DNA of 64,000 nucleotides from Asaia platycodi JCM 25414 (GTDB taxonomy: Bacteria; Pseudomonadota; Alphaproteobacteria; Acetobacterales; Acetobacteraceae). The stretch covers positions 1-64,000 of the forward strand of contig NZ_BAKW01000012.1 of the NCBI RefSeq assembly GCF_000614545.1. The letters are read 5' to 3'. A program made the position numbers and the translations under genes. Below the pieces are notes generated by a model that was given only the letters and a program-made list of their open reading frames with translations, did not search any database and had not been told where the DNA came from. Below, in pieces: positions 47,514 to 57,804 of this stretch; positions within the stretch are counted from its first letter, which is position 1; each line of letters opens with the position of its first letter.

Positions 47514-48734
47514 ATGATTTCCGCTCTGATGCCAACATTCAAACGAGTCGACCTTGCTTTCGAGCATGGTCAGGGCGCTTGCTTGTACACGGCTGACGGG
47601 CGACGATTTCTGGATTTCGGGGCGGGTATCGCCGTCTCGTCTCTGGGCCATGGTCATGAAGGTCTGGTCAAGGCGATTGCCGATCAGGCCGCCCGTGTGA
47701 TGCATGTCTCCAACCTGTATCGCATTCCTCAAGCCGAGAAGCTCGCGGACCGGCTCGTCGCGCATTCCTTTGCCGATAGCGTGTTCTTCTGCAATTCCGG
47801 CGCTGAAGCGAATGAGGGCATGGTCAAGATGATCCGCAAGACCCAGTCGGGTCGCGGTCATCCCGAGCGCACGCGAATCATCTGCTGCACGGGCGCCTTT
47901 CATGGCCGCACGCTGGCCATGATCGCTGCCACCGGCAACCCGGCCTATCTCGAAGGCTTCGGTGCGCCGGTCGAGGGCTTCGATCATGTGCCGTTCAACA
48001 ACATGAACGCTTTGCGCGCCGCCATAACGCCTCAGACCGCAGGCATCATGCTAGAACCCATTCAGGGCGAGACCGGCATCAAGCAGGCTGACCCGCAATT
48101 CATGACCGGATTGCGTCAGGTCTGCGATGAATTCGGACTGGTCCTCGCCCTCGACGAAGTGCAAACGGGTATGGGTCGCACGGGCAAGCTGTTTGCTCAT
48201 GAATGGTATGGCATAACCCCCGACGTCATTTCAGTCGCCAAGGGCATTGCGGGCGGTTTCCCGATGGGGGCCATCCTCGCCAATGAGGAAGTCGCTGCCT
48301 CGATGGGGGCTGGGTCTCACGGCACCACCTTCGGGGGCAATCCACTTGCCTGCGCCGCAGGGAATGCCGTGCTCGACGTCATTCTTGCCGATGGCTTTCT
48401 GTCTGAGGTCGAACACACAGGCGCCGTTCTCGGTGAGACGCTCGACGCCCTCGTGCACAAGCATCCGACGGTGTTCGAACTCGCCCGCGGGCGCGGCCTG
48501 ATGTGGGGTCTGAAATGTCGCCTGCCAGTGACGCAGGTGCAGGCTCAAGTCACGGCTGAAGGTCTGCTGACCGTCACGGCTGGCGAAAACGTACTCCGCC
48601 TTCTGCCCCCGCTGATCGTGACCCCAGAAGAGTGCCGCGAGGCGTGCGCCATTCTCTCACGCGCCGCCCAGGCCCTTGAGGCCGCAGAACACCAGAAAAA
48701 CAAGACAGAAAGCCCGACGGAGAGCCACGCATGA
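47514..48734 (+). CDS. argD: Acetylornithine aminotransferase
   Basis: This 406-residue class III PLP aminotransferase has GHGHEGLVKAI, FCNSGAEANEG, TGAFHGRTL, the DEVQTGMGRTG cofactor aspartate and the PLP lysine in SVAKGIAGGFPMGA. It converts N-acetylglutamate semialdehyde to acetylornithine in arginine synthesis. The four-base overlap with argF fixes the pathway, since class III members alone are hard to tell apart. The C-terminal tail is Lys/Glu/Ser-rich. Confidence 0.92.
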   Translation: MISALMPTFKRVDLAFEHGQGACLYTADGRRFLDFGAGIAVSSLGHGHEGLVKAIADQAARVMHVSNLYRIPQAEKLADRLVAHSFADSVFFCNSGAEANEGMVKMIRKTQSGRGHPERTRIICCTGAFHGRTLAMIAATGNPAYLEGFGAPVEGFDHVPFNNMNALRAAITPQTAGIMLEPIQGETGIKQADPQFMTGLRQVCDEFGLVLALDEVQTGMGRTGKLFAHEWYGITPDVISVAKGIAGGFPMGAILANEEVAASMGAGSHGTTFGGNPLACAAGNAVLDVILADGFLSEVEHTGAVLGETLDALVHKHPTVFELARGRGLMWGLKCRLPVTQVQAQVTAEGLLTVTAGENVLRLLPPLIVTPEECREACAILSRAAQALEAAEHQKNKTESPTESHA

Positions 48735-49714
48735 CCATTCAGACCCGCTCTTCTTCTACGGCAGAAATCCGGCATTTTCTCGATCTGCGCGATCTGGATT
48801 CCGCAACGCTGCGCGACATCATTGATGTCGGTCGTGCCGTGAAGACCATGCAGGATAATCGGCGCGTCCCGATGCACTTGGCCCATCCTCTGGCCGGGCG
48901 CACACTCGGATTGATGCTGTCGAAGCCCTCGACACGCACGCGCCTTTCTTTCGAGGTGGGTATGCGCCAGCTCGGCGGTGACGTGTCTGTGCTCTCGCCG
49001 TCGGATATGCAGATCGGTCGCGGCGAAAGCCTGGCCGATACCGCGCGCGTATTGTCACGTTTCCTCGACGTACTGGTCGTACGCACGGGCGAGACCGACA
49101 TGCTGGGCGAACTCGTGCGCTGGAGCAGCATACCGGTAGTAAACGGGCTGACACCGAACTCCCATCCGGTGCAGATCCTGGCCGATATCATGACCTATGA
49201 AGAGCATCGCGGCCCGGTTGCCGGCGCGCACTGGGCCTGGATCGGCGATGGCAACAACGTCGCCGCGTCTCTTATCGAAGGCGCTGTGCGTTTCGGGTTC
49301 TCGCTCACTCTCGCGACCCCCGAAACGATGAAGCCACGACAGGAGGTGCTCGACTGGGCACAGGCCGAGGGCGGCAAGATCCGGCTTGTTCATGATCCCG
49401 TCGAAGCGGTACGCAACGCAGGGTGTATCGTGACCGATACCTGGACCAGCATGTCAGACGAGGAATCAGCGGCACGGCTCAGCACGCTGCGCCCTTTCCA
49501 GGTGAATACCGCCCTTATGCAGAAAGCAGCCCCCAAGGCCCTGTTCATGCACTGCCTGCCCGCCCATATCGGTGAGGAAGTGACCGAAGAGGTGTTCGAA
49601 AGCGCCGCTTCGGTCGTGTTCGACGAAGCGGAAAACCGCCTTCATGCCCAGAAAGGTCTCCTGCTCTGGGTTCTGGGCGGTGAAGACTGGCGCTCTTTCG
49701 GCAAGCCCGGTTGA
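48731..49714 (+). CDS. argF: Ornithine carbamoyltransferase
   Basis: The 327-residue enzyme makes citrulline from ornithine and carbamoyl phosphate. SKPSTRTRLSFEVGM is the carbamoyl-phosphate loop, NGLTPNSHPVQILADI and HCLPAHIGEEV carry the ornithine and catalytic residues. It is complete in one frame and translationally coupled to argD. Confidence 0.95.
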   Translation: MTIQTRSSSTAEIRHFLDLRDLDSATLRDIIDVGRAVKTMQDNRRVPMHLAHPLAGRTLGLMLSKPSTRTRLSFEVGMRQLGGDVSVLSPSDMQIGRGESLADTARVLSRFLDVLVVRTGETDMLGELVRWSSIPVVNGLTPNSHPVQILADIMTYEEHRGPVAGAHWAWIGDGNNVAASLIEGAVRFGFSLTLATPETMKPRQEVLDWAQAEGGKIRLVHDPVEAVRNAGCIVTDTWTSMSDEESAARLSTLRPFQVNTALMQKAAPKALFMHCLPAHIGEEVTEEVFESAASVVFDEAENRLHAQKGLLLWVLGGEDWRSFGKPG

Positions 49715-49769
49715 GCGCAGGCACCCTTTGCCGCGTTACTGACCCTGGAAAGCATCAGACAAGACTGCA

Positions 49770-50685
49770 ATGATCGAAACACCCGCCTTTCTGGATACCC
49801 AGCGCCCCGAGACCGTGCCCGATCTTGTGATCTCGCACGGAATCACGCCTTTTCATCTGGCAAACCGCCCGGTACGCGGCCGTCTGGTGAGACTGGGCAA
49901 GCTCGCCGATATCATGTTGACGCGCCATGATATTCCCGATTGCGGGCGGCAACTGGCTGGCCAGGCTCTGTCTCTCGTCGCCGGGCTGAGCGCAGGCCTG
50001 AAATTCAAGGGCTCGTTTTCCCTCCAGATCAAGGGCGATGGTCCGGTCTCCATGCTCGTGGCCGATTGCACCGATGCTGGCGAATTGCGCTTCTATCTTC
50101 GCTCCGACAACACACCCGATAATGCCTCGGCCAAAACCCTGCTCGGTGATGGCTATTTCGCCTTCACCATCGATCAGGGCGCGCATACAGAACGCCATCA
50201 GGGCATCGTGGCGCTGGAAGGTGAAACCCTGGCCGAAATGGCCATGCATTATTTCACCACCAGCGAACAGCACGAGTGCTGGATGCGCCTCTATTGCGAA
50301 AAGGCCGATGAGGCTGGCAGGCGGGCGCTCTGATGCTGGAAAAGATCGCGGCAGAAGGCGGAATCGGCTCCGGGCCGGACAGCGATGCGGATGCGTGGGA
50401 AACGGCCTGTATACTGGGCAACACCCTGAAAGCCTCCGAACTTTTCGACCCGACACTGAGCGCCACGACGCTGGTCGAGCGTCTCTTCGGCACGCAGGAC
50501 GTTCTGGTCGACCGCCCCCGTGTGGTGAGCCTTGGCTGTCGTTGCAATCGCGCCAGACTCGCAAGCGTGCTCTCGACCTTTCCGGAAGACGATCTCGACC
50601 ATATGGCCGAGGAAGGCAGATCACCATGAATTGCGAGTTCTGCAATGTCGGGTTTCGCTTTGACCGCAACGAGATTGCGCGGTGA
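49770..50685 (+). CDS. hslO: Redox-regulated chaperone Hsp33 (frameshifted twice)
   Basis: Hsp33 holds unfolding proteins during oxidative stress when its zinc-bound cysteines oxidise. The N-terminal fold (KGDGPVSMLVADC, YFTTSEQ) is intact. One added base near 50332 continues into the linker, and another near 50621 brings the zinc site into frame: SLGCRC, then CEFCNVGF, giving the CxC and CxxC pairs. The restored length is about 304 residues. The stop overlaps the GTG start of the next gene. It often neighbours argF in Alphaproteobacteria. Confidence 0.9.
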
Positions 50686-51695
50686 GCGCGGTTGACGATC
50701 TGCTGCGTGGCATTCGCGTCGACGGGGAGGCGCTGACCGCCCTGTACGATCAATGGATTCCACAGGAGATCGTCGCTCTGGATGACGATATCAGGTGCCT
50801 GACCCTGAGCGACGCCATGAGCGGGCGTCAGGCCGTCTGGTATCTCGATGGCGAAAATCATTATTGCGGCTCGCATATCGAAGTCGTGCAGCGTCTGCAC
50901 CCCCAGCAGATTCTTTCCGCCGTTGCCCCATGGTTCGACGAGTTGGCGCGACATTCGCTGAGTGCCACGCCCACCGCGCTTCAAGACGCACCACGGGTGC
51001 CTCTCTTTCTGGCCACACAGCTTGCTGCGGCATGGTGCGTCCGCGTTCTGACCGATATGCGTCAGATCCAGACCTCTCTGGCCGAGCAGGATCAGGAAAT
51101 CGCAACGCTTGGCGAGAGAACTCTTTCGTCTCGTCAGATCCGGCGCCTGCTCGGCACCCGGATCGGGCCGGAATCCCTGGTGGTTCTCTCCCCCCTTAGC
51201 GATCGCCCCTTACGATCGCAGATCTCGTTCGTCATCGAGCATCAGCTTGTGCATCGTTTCTACGATCCCGAGGCAGACTGCAGCTTCTACCTGTCCTGGT
51301 GGGAGAGACAGCTCGACAAATCGCCCAGCTTTTATTGTCCCAAGACCAATCTGCTCGTCAGCGACGAGAACATGGCAGGTATGCTGCCAGCCATGATTCT
51401 GGGCTGGTATCTCAGCAACCCCCATCATGTCGCGACCATCGCCGACGCACAGGCTTTCGAAGCGCGCGATTACGGCCTTGGCAGCGCGTCTTCCCTTCTG
51501 GTCGAAATCGACACCGGCAACACGCTGCCTCCTGCGCCCGAAACGACATCCGCCGATATGATCTCGGAATCATGGGCCTTCCTACATCAAAATCCGTCCG
51601 AAATTGCGCCGCAGGGCGCGCAAAACCCGAGACAGGAAAAGAAACAGTCGGGACGTCTTTTCGAGCGGCTACGCTCTTTAGTAAAAAAGACCTAA
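50682..51695 (+). CDS. Uncharacterised protein coupled to hslO
   Basis: A 337-residue ORF with a GTG start that overlaps the hslO stop. It lacks signal peptide and membrane helices, so it is probably cytoplasmic. It is acidic and Trp/Tyr-rich in the middle (FYLSWWERQLDKSPSFY) and has a basic C-terminal end (RLFERLRSLVKKT). I do not recognise a family or catalytic motif. The codon use and continuous frame over 1 kb support a real gene. Coupling to hslO makes a role in oxidative or envelope stress conceivable but unproven. Confidence 0.65.
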   Translation: MSAVDDLLRGIRVDGEALTALYDQWIPQEIVALDDDIRCLTLSDAMSGRQAVWYLDGENHYCGSHIEVVQRLHPQQILSAVAPWFDELARHSLSATPTALQDAPRVPLFLATQLAAAWCVRVLTDMRQIQTSLAEQDQEIATLGERTLSSRQIRRLLGTRIGPESLVVLSPLSDRPLRSQISFVIEHQLVHRFYDPEADCSFYLSWWERQLDKSPSFYCPKTNLLVSDENMAGMLPAMILGWYLSNPHHVATIADAQAFEARDYGLGSASSLLVEIDTGNTLPPAPETTSADMISESWAFLHQNPSEIAPQGAQNPRQEKKQSGRLFERLRSLVKKT

Positions 51696-51723
51696 AATCG
51701 AGACGCATAGTCAGGAGCAGCTC

Positions 51724-52559
51724 ATGTCGCAAAGTCCTTCCAGGGTTAAGAACTTCCTCCGCTTCGGTTCCCTCTGCCTCGCTCTTGGCAGCGCCTCCCC
51801 CCTGCTGACAGCATGCGGCGACAGCGAGCCGCAAAGCTTTGCGCCGCTCGACTATAATTATCTCAGCAAAATGCATCTCAACGTCGCCCATATCGAGATT
51901 GTCGATACGGCACCGCCCGGCTCCGCTCCCGGCGACATTTCGGGCAAGGCTCCGACGACACCCCAGCAGGCGCTCGAACAGATGGCCCGCGATCGTCTGA
52001 TCGCCAGCGGGACGGAGGGTAGCGGCACGTTTACCATCACCAAGGCAAGCATCCTTCATGCTCCGGGCGGCACGCTTCTGGGCGAACTCGAGGCCCATAT
52101 CGATCTCTCGGCACCCTCAGGCGGTCGCGCCGGCTATGCGCTCGCCCATATCACCCGCAGCCTCAATCCTGGCGACAAAGACCCGGAATCCCGCGCTGTC
52201 CTCTACGATCTGACATCGCAGATGATGCAGGACATGAATGTCGAGCTTGAGTTCCAGATCAAGAAATCGCTTCATGACTGGCTCGTCGATGCCAGCGGCG
52301 CCCCTTTGCAAGGTGCGATCCAGCAGCAGGATATCGGCCCGAATGCTGCTCTTTCTGCACCCTCGGTCTCGTCTGCCAATGCTCCTGCAGCAACAGCTCA
52401 GCCCGCCCCTGCCTCGACCGCACCCGTGCTCCGGCTCCGGTCGCCAAACCGCAAGGCCCTGACGCCATCTTTCCGCTCGGCGACGATGACGCGCCTGCGG
52501 CACCTGCTGTCAAATCACCGCAGCCCGGCGTGCTCTCCCTTCCGTCTGGTCATTCGTAA
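51724..52559 (+). CDS. Putative lipoprotein, Ala/Pro-rich tail (frameshifted once)
   Basis: ATG 51724 begins a lipoprotein signal (SPLLTAC). The mature part (about residues 30-200) is a mixed alpha/beta domain (HLNVAHIEIVD, LYDLTSQMMQDMNVELEF) that I cannot assign; its shape recalls small periplasmic assembly lipoproteins. A frame break near 52428 (CCGTGCTCCGG, one base) leads to a Pro/Ala tail (APVAKPQGPDAIFPLG) and a stop at 52559, just before a terminator. The restored length is about 278 residues. Confidence 0.6.
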
Positions 52560-52573
52560 CGGGAATTCACCAC

Positions 52574-52613
52574 CTGCCCGGCCCGACAGGCTGAAGCCAG
52601 TCGGGCCGGGCAG
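52574..52613 (+). terminator. Long GC-rich hairpin
   Basis: A fourteen-base perfect stem (52574-52587 with 52600-52613) around a twelve-base loop lies 14 bases past the restored lipoprotein stop. It probably terminates that gene ahead of the dehydrogenase operon. Confidence 0.7.
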
Positions 52614-52705
52614 AAACCTGCTTGCATTTCCTCACGCAATCGCGAAGAAGGGGGCGATGCCCATATGGTGGGCATCATCCATCGTTGTTCCGTCAGGAGA
52701 ACAGG

Positions 52706-53398
52706 TTGAGCGCGCCTTCGTCTTCACGCCGACGCTTCGTCAAGAATGCGGCAGGCACCACCGCCTTCCTTCTTCTCGCCGGTCATGACTTCGCCGCCCG
52801 CGCTGCGGCTGCGGCCAGGCTCGACGACAAACCAGTTTTTTTCACGCCTGACGAAATGCGCTTTCTGAATGCGGCCTGCGATTGCATCTTCCCGCACGAC
52901 GATCTTGGTCCAGGCGCCTCTGCTCTTGGCGTCCCCACCTTCATCGACCGGCAGATGAACACGCCCTATGGCCGGGGTGAGCTCTGGTACATGGCAGGCC
53001 CGTTTCAGGATGGCCCCGCCAATCTTGGCTACCAGCTCCCGTTTGCACCGCAAGATCTGTATCGCAAGGGAATTGCAGGGGCCAATCACTACGCCCGCAC
53101 CGAACGCGGCAAGGATTTTGCCGATCTCCACGTTGAAGAGCAGATCGAAATCCTGACGGCTTTCGAAGGTGGCGCCGTTCATTTTCAAGAGCTCAATGCG
53201 CGACTTTTCTTCGAGCAATTGCGCCGCAACACGCTCGAAGGCGCTTTTTCCGATCCGATCCATGGGGGCAATCGCAACATGGAAGGCTGGATTCTGCTCG
53301 CCTTTCCCGGTGCGCGCGCCGATTTCATGGATTGGGTCAATCAGGAAGGCGCAGCCTATCCTTTCGGCCCCGTATCGATCAGCGGCCAGAAGGCCTGA
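52706..53398 (+). CDS. Dehydrogenase small subunit (gluconate 2-dehydrogenase subunit 3 family)
   Basis: The start is a TTG at 52706, chosen because AGGAG lies six bases upstream and it puts the twin-arginine signal (SSSRRRFVKNAAG) at the N-terminus of a 230-residue protein. The body matches gluconate 2-dehydrogenase subunit 3: FFTPDEMRFLNAACDCIFPHDD, FIDRQMNTPYGRGELWY and GFxDPxHGGNRNMEGW-like FSDPIHGGNRNMEGW. This subunit carries the folded flavoprotein across the membrane through Tat and stabilises it. It leads a small-large-cytochrome operon. Confidence 0.88.
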   Translation: MSAPSSSRRRFVKNAAGTTAFLLLAGHDFAARAAAAARLDDKPVFFTPDEMRFLNAACDCIFPHDDLGPGASALGVPTFIDRQMNTPYGRGELWYMAGPFQDGPANLGYQLPFAPQDLYRKGIAGANHYARTERGKDFADLHVEEQIEILTAFEGGAVHFQELNARLFFEQLRRNTLEGAFSDPIHGGNRNMEGWILLAFPGARADFMDWVNQEGAAYPFGPVSISGQKA

Positions 53399-53424
53399 GC
53401 GTCAATCATTCGAGTTCCAAACGC

Positions 53425-55202
53425 ATGACATCAAAACGGACTGACGTAGTCATTATTGGCGCAGGCTGGGCAGGCGCCATTCTTGCCAAGGAAATGCGTG
53501 AGGCAGGACGTAGTGTCGTCATGCTCGAGCGCGGCCCGGAACGCTCAACGGCAACAGAAGGCACCTATCCCGGATCGATCGATGAATTGCGCGGGGCTAT
53601 CAGACACAGATTATTCCAGAACCCCGCAAAGACCACAGTCACGATCCGCAACACGGTCAACCAGACAGCGCTCCCTTATCGTCAGCTCGCGGCTTTTCTG
53701 CCAGGTGAAGGCGTCGGCGGCGCCGGGCTTCACTGGTCGGGCGTGCATTTTCGCGCAGCCCCCGATGATCTGCGTCTCCGCAGCCATGTCATCGACCGCT
53801 ATGGCGCAAAATTCATTCCCGAAGGGATGAATTTGCAGGATTACGGCGTGACTTATGAGGAGCTGGAACCTTTTTTCGACAAAGCCGAAAAGGTGTTCGG
53901 CACGTCGGGAGAAGCCTACAAGATCAACGGCCAGATCGTCGGCAATGGCAATGTGTTCTCGCCATCGCGCAGCGATAAATTCCCTCTTCCTGCCATGCAG
54001 GACGTCTATACAGCGAGCCTGTTCCGCAAGGCGGCGTCAGATGCCGGGTATCATCCTATGCGCTGCCCGCAGCCAATGCTTCGATGCAATACACCAACAC
54101 ATACGGCCTGCAGATGGGACCGTGCAATTTTTGCGGTTATTGCAGCGGCTATGATTGCTACATGTATTCGAAGGCCTCGCCAAATATCAATATTCTTCCG
54201 GCGCTGCGCGACGACAATGATTTCACGCTGATCACCGATGCCCATGTTCTGAAGGTCAATCTCGACAGCGACCGACGCAAGGCGACCGGCGTCACCTATC
54301 TCGACCAGCGCGAAAATCGGGAAAAGACCATCGAAGCTGATCTGGTCATTTTGGCTGCGTTCCAGTTTCACAACGTGCATCTGATGCTCCTCTCGGGCAT
54401 CGGCAAGCCCTATGACCCGATCAGCAATACCGGTGTCGTCGGGCGCAACTTCGTCTATCAGACCATCACCACCTCACGTGCCTGGCTTTCGGGAAACCAG
54501 TTTACCAACCAGTTCGTGGGCGCTGGTGGCGCAGGCGTCGCTCTTGACGATTTCAACAGCGATAATTTTGATCATGGCCCGCTCGGCTTCGTGGGCGGCT
54601 CACCGATCTGGGTCAACCAGGCCGGTGTCAAACCCATTGCCGCAGCCATGAATGGCGGTGGCAAATCGGCGCCGCGCTGGGGCGCTGGCTACAAGGCGGG
54701 TCTGGTCGATACCTATCGTCATTCACTCGCCATGGATGCACATGGCAGCAACATGGCCTATCGCGACGTCTATCTCGATCTCGATCCGACCTGGCGTGAC
54801 AGCTACGGACAACCCTTGCTGCGCATGACCTTCACCTGGAAGGAAAACGACATCCGCATGAACCAGTATGTCGTTGGCAAGATCGAGCCGATCATGAAGG
54901 CACTTGACGCCAGGCGCTACGAACTCGGCAGGCTCGAACACGGTGAAGCCTTCGATACACGCCGCTACCAGACGACCCATCTCGGCGGCGGCGCCGTCAT
55001 GGGCACGAGCCCGACCGACAGCGCCCTCAACCGCTATCTACAGAGCTGGGATGTCTCGAACGTGTTCGTCATCGGTTCGAACGCCTTTCCGCAGGGCATG
55101 GGCTATAATCCCACCGGCACGGTCGCGGCCTTGGCCTATTGGGCGGCGCATCATATCCGCACCACCTATCTGGCCCAGCCCGGCCCGCTGGTGGCGTTGT
55201 GA
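53425..55202 (+). CDS. FAD-dependent dehydrogenase large subunit, GMC family (frameshifted once)
   Basis: The restored protein of about 592 residues has the FAD Rossmann motif IIGAGWAGAILAKEM, the GMC signature PGEGVGGAGLHWSG, and the C-terminal THLGGGAVMGTSP and NAFPQGMGYNPTGTVAAL active-site region. CNFCGYCSGYDC near residue 222 matches the cysteine cluster that binds [3Fe-4S] in fructose and gluconate dehydrogenases. The break near 54058 (CATCCTATGCG) needs one base. It would oxidise a sugar, sugar acid or keto-acid in the periplasm; gluconate, 2-ketogluconate and fructose are all possible. It has no signal of its own and relies on the small subunit. Confidence 0.87.
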
Positions 55203-56527
55203 TGCGCGCGCGAAAAGCCGGCTTCGCGCTGCTCGCCATTGTCGGTCTCGCCGCCTCGGCGCAAACGAGGGCGCAGGAAAAACCGCAACAAGCGCTTATC
55301 GATAAAGGGCGCTATCTGGCAGCAGCAGCCGATTGCTCTGCCTGTCATACTCATGATGCCGCCGCGCCTTATGGCGGCGGCAATCCGTTCGGCCTGCCCA
55401 TCGGAACGCTCTACGCCCCCAATATCACACCAGACAAACAGCATGGCATCGGCAACTATACAGAAGCCGATTTTTCCAATGCGCTTCGCCGCGGTGTCGG
55501 CAGAAATGGCAAGCCGCTTTATCCGGCCATGCCCTTCCCTTCCTATGCGCGCATGACCGATGCCGACATCCATGCGCTCTGGGTCTATTTCCATGAGGGT
55601 GTCACGCCGATCGCCAGATCGGCGCCTGCCAATGCCATACACTGGCCGCTCTCGATGCGTTGGCCCATGACCTTCTGGCGCTGGGCTTTCGCCCCGACGC
55701 CAAAAGCAGCCCTGAACAACGCCAATCGGAGTTTTCCTTCCAACGATATCGCCCGTGGTGCCTATCTGGTCGAAGGGCCGGGCCATTGCGGCGCCTGCCA
55801 CACGCCACGAGCCCTGACGATGCAGGAAAAAGCGCTTTCCAGCGACGAGGGCGACGTGTTTCTTTCTGGCGGTGCTGCCGTCGATGGCTGGACACCCGTC
55901 AATCTGAGACAGGATGACCGCACAGGCCTCGGCAGATGGAGCGAAGACGATATCGTCGCCTTTCTTGCAACCGGGCGGAGCGAAAAAGGCTCGGCCTTCG
56001 GCGGCATGAGCGATGCCATCGCCCACGGCACACAACATCTCAGCACAGCCGATCTGCATGCCATCGCGCGCTACCTAAAAACGTCTCTCCCGGCCCGGAA
56101 GAACGAAAAAGCCTGGCAAGCCGATCACACCGTCGCAGATGCCCTGCGCGAGGGGCAGCTTCCCGCAGCCGGTGCCAAAACCTATATCGACCGATGCGCA
56201 GCCTGCCATCGAACGGATGGACGCGGCTATGCCCCGGCCTTTCCGCCTCTGGCTGGCAACCCGACCCTCATGGACAAGGACCCTGGTTCTTTGATCCTGA
56301 TCGTTCTGCGCGGTGCAACGGTAGCCCCGACAGAAAAGGCCCCCTCCGCCCTGACCATGCCCGGCTTCGGACATGTGCTCAACGACCAGGAAGTCGCCGA
56401 TGTCGTGACGTTCATACGCCAGAGCTGGGGCAATTCCGGCAGTGTTGTCACCGCAGCCGATGTGCACAGCTTCCGCGATCGTAATGCGGAGTGGATCAAC
56501 ACCCCGCCTCCCAAACCCTTTAACTAA
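55202..56527 (+). CDS. Tri-haem cytochrome c subunit of membrane dehydrogenase
   Basis: The 441-residue protein starts on the last base of the large-subunit stop. A signal peptide (ALLAIVGLAASAQTRA) precedes three cytochrome c domains, each with its haem site: CSACH, CGACH and CAACH. The C-terminal part (ADVVTFIRQSWGNSG) is typical of the alcohol, gluconate and sorbitol dehydrogenase cytochromes of acetic acid bacteria. It takes electrons from the FAD/Fe-S subunit and reduces ubiquinone at the membrane. It converges on the phage module with a 20-base gap. Confidence 0.92.
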   Translation: MRARKAGFALLAIVGLAASAQTRAQEKPQQALIDKGRYLAAAADCSACHTHDAAAPYGGGNPFGLPIGTLYAPNITPDKQHGIGNYTEADFSNALRRGVGRNGKPLYPAMPFPSYARMTDADIHALWVYFHEGVTPIARSAPANAIHWPLSMRWPMTFWRWAFAPTPKAALNNANRSFPSNDIARGAYLVEGPGHCGACHTPRALTMQEKALSSDEGDVFLSGGAAVDGWTPVNLRQDDRTGLGRWSEDDIVAFLATGRSEKGSAFGGMSDAIAHGTQHLSTADLHAIARYLKTSLPARKNEKAWQADHTVADALREGQLPAAGAKTYIDRCAACHRTDGRGYAPAFPPLAGNPTLMDKDPGSLILIVLRGATVAPTEKAPSALTMPGFGHVLNDQEVADVVTFIRQSWGNSGSVVTAADVHSFRDRNAEWINTPPPKPFN

Positions 56528-56547
56528 ATCTCATGCTTCCTTTGCGT

Positions 56548-57804
56548 TCAGTGGAGGAAGCGATAAATCACCAGCCCGGGATAGCCGCGACCTCCCGCTG
56601 CTGTCTGTCCGGCCACGCGGGTGGAATACGCTCCTCCCCCTCCTGCGCCATGACGCGTGGCATTGGCGCCCAAAAGATACCCGGCCTTTCCACCACCACC
56701 CCAGGGACCATTGGCGCCATTACCGGCAAACACGACACTGCCGTTCTGACCGTCGCTTCCGGCACCGCCGGTCTGATTCCAGAGAGTGCCTCCCCCCGTA
56801 CCACCGCCATCGCCGCCTATCGCCATTTGAGACGTCGCAAAATACCCCGAACCACCCCCATCCGAGGTGAGAAAGGGTGTTCCGTTATAGGTTACGAAGC
56901 TCGGTCCCCCACGCTGACCAGCGCCGCCGCCTGGGCCGACCGTGACCGAAAGCGACGCATTTTTGGCGGGATCGACCGCATAGACACCCCAGCAATCGCC
57001 ACCGGCCCCGCCACCGCCGCCTGAAAAAGACCCGGCCTCGGGCGTCAGGGCGTTACTCGAAGCCCCACCGCCACCACCTCCGATAACCCGCAATTCAACC
57101 TGACGAGCCCAGCCTGGTATTGTCAGAATCTGACTGGCGACACAGAGCGCCTGAGGCTGACTGATCTGCTGCGCAAAACTCATTGTCGCCAAATCGGGGA
57201 GAGCGGGTAGAAAAACGGTGCTTTTTTGCGGAACGACGGCGCCAAGCGTCGCTGCACCGGCAGGGACGCTCATCAGATAGAGCGGCACGATAATGGCCCC
57301 CGCAGCCGAAGGCGCGCTTGCCCCTGCCACGAAGCTGATACGCCCCGTGCGACGGGTAGGCAGCGCCTTGCCCCGATTATCCGGCCCCGCCATGGTCTGG
57401 TCCGGCTTTTCTGCATTGTAAAATGGCAGCACGTCCAGTGTATCGTCCTGCACGCGACAGACCGCGTAGAGGGTGATATCGACGCCCGTCAGGGGAATGG
57501 CTAGGGTCTGGGCCGCGTCGTTATAGAACAGGGCCTGCGTTACGGAAAAATCGGCGTCGAGCCCCGCCGAAACACCTCCGATACGCGCGGCATCGAGCGC
57601 ATCCGGTGCCATGATTGCCCCTCGTCCGATCGTGACAGACAGATCACTGTCACACGTCTGACAGGCAAGACCCGAGGCCATGATCGTCTGGCTACCCACC
57701 AGCATTTCAGCAAAACGCCCCAGCCCCTCTTTCGCATAGCGGCCGAGACGCAGCAGATCCGTGTCGAACGGGACTGCCCCCGCATAAATGATCGGACGAT
57801 CCAT
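56548..57804 (-). CDS. Glycine-rich phage tail fibre-like protein
   Basis: The 418-residue protein begins DRPIIYAGAVPFDTDLLRLGRYAKEG, a start seen in phage tail-fibre and collar-type proteins. The C-terminal 170 residues are very rich in Gly (GGGGGGASSN, GGGGGAGG), a composition common in the adhesive tips of fibres and adhesins. It is the last gene of the tail module and overlaps the I-like gene (TGATGG). It would recognise the host surface. The glycine block is coding and not a DNA repeat array. Confidence 0.7.
   Translation of the reverse strand: MDRPIIYAGAVPFDTDLLRLGRYAKEGLGRFAEMLVGSQTIMASGLACQTCDSDLSVTIGRGAIMAPDALDAARIGGVSAGLDADFSVTQALFYNDAAQTLAIPLTGVDITLYAVCRVQDDTLDVLPFYNAEKPDQTMAGPDNRGKALPTRRTGRISFVAGASAPSAAGAIIVPLYLMSVPAGAATLGAVVPQKSTVFLPALPDLATMSFAQQISQPQALCVASQILTIPGWARQVELRVIGGGGGGASSNALTPEAGSFSGGGGGAGGDCWGVYAVDPAKNASLSVTVGPGGGAGQRGGPSFVTYNGTPFLTSDGGGSGYFATSQMAIGGDGGGTGGGTLWNQTGGAGSDGQNGSVVFAGNGANGPWGGGGKAGYLLGANATRHGAGGGGAYSTRVAGQTAAGGRGYPGLVIYRFLH

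Noticed and set aside
56600-57070. Glycine-codon-rich repetitive DNA resembling a repeat array
   Set aside because: The units are irregular in length and encode the fibre tip; no constant repeat or spacer as in CRISPR.
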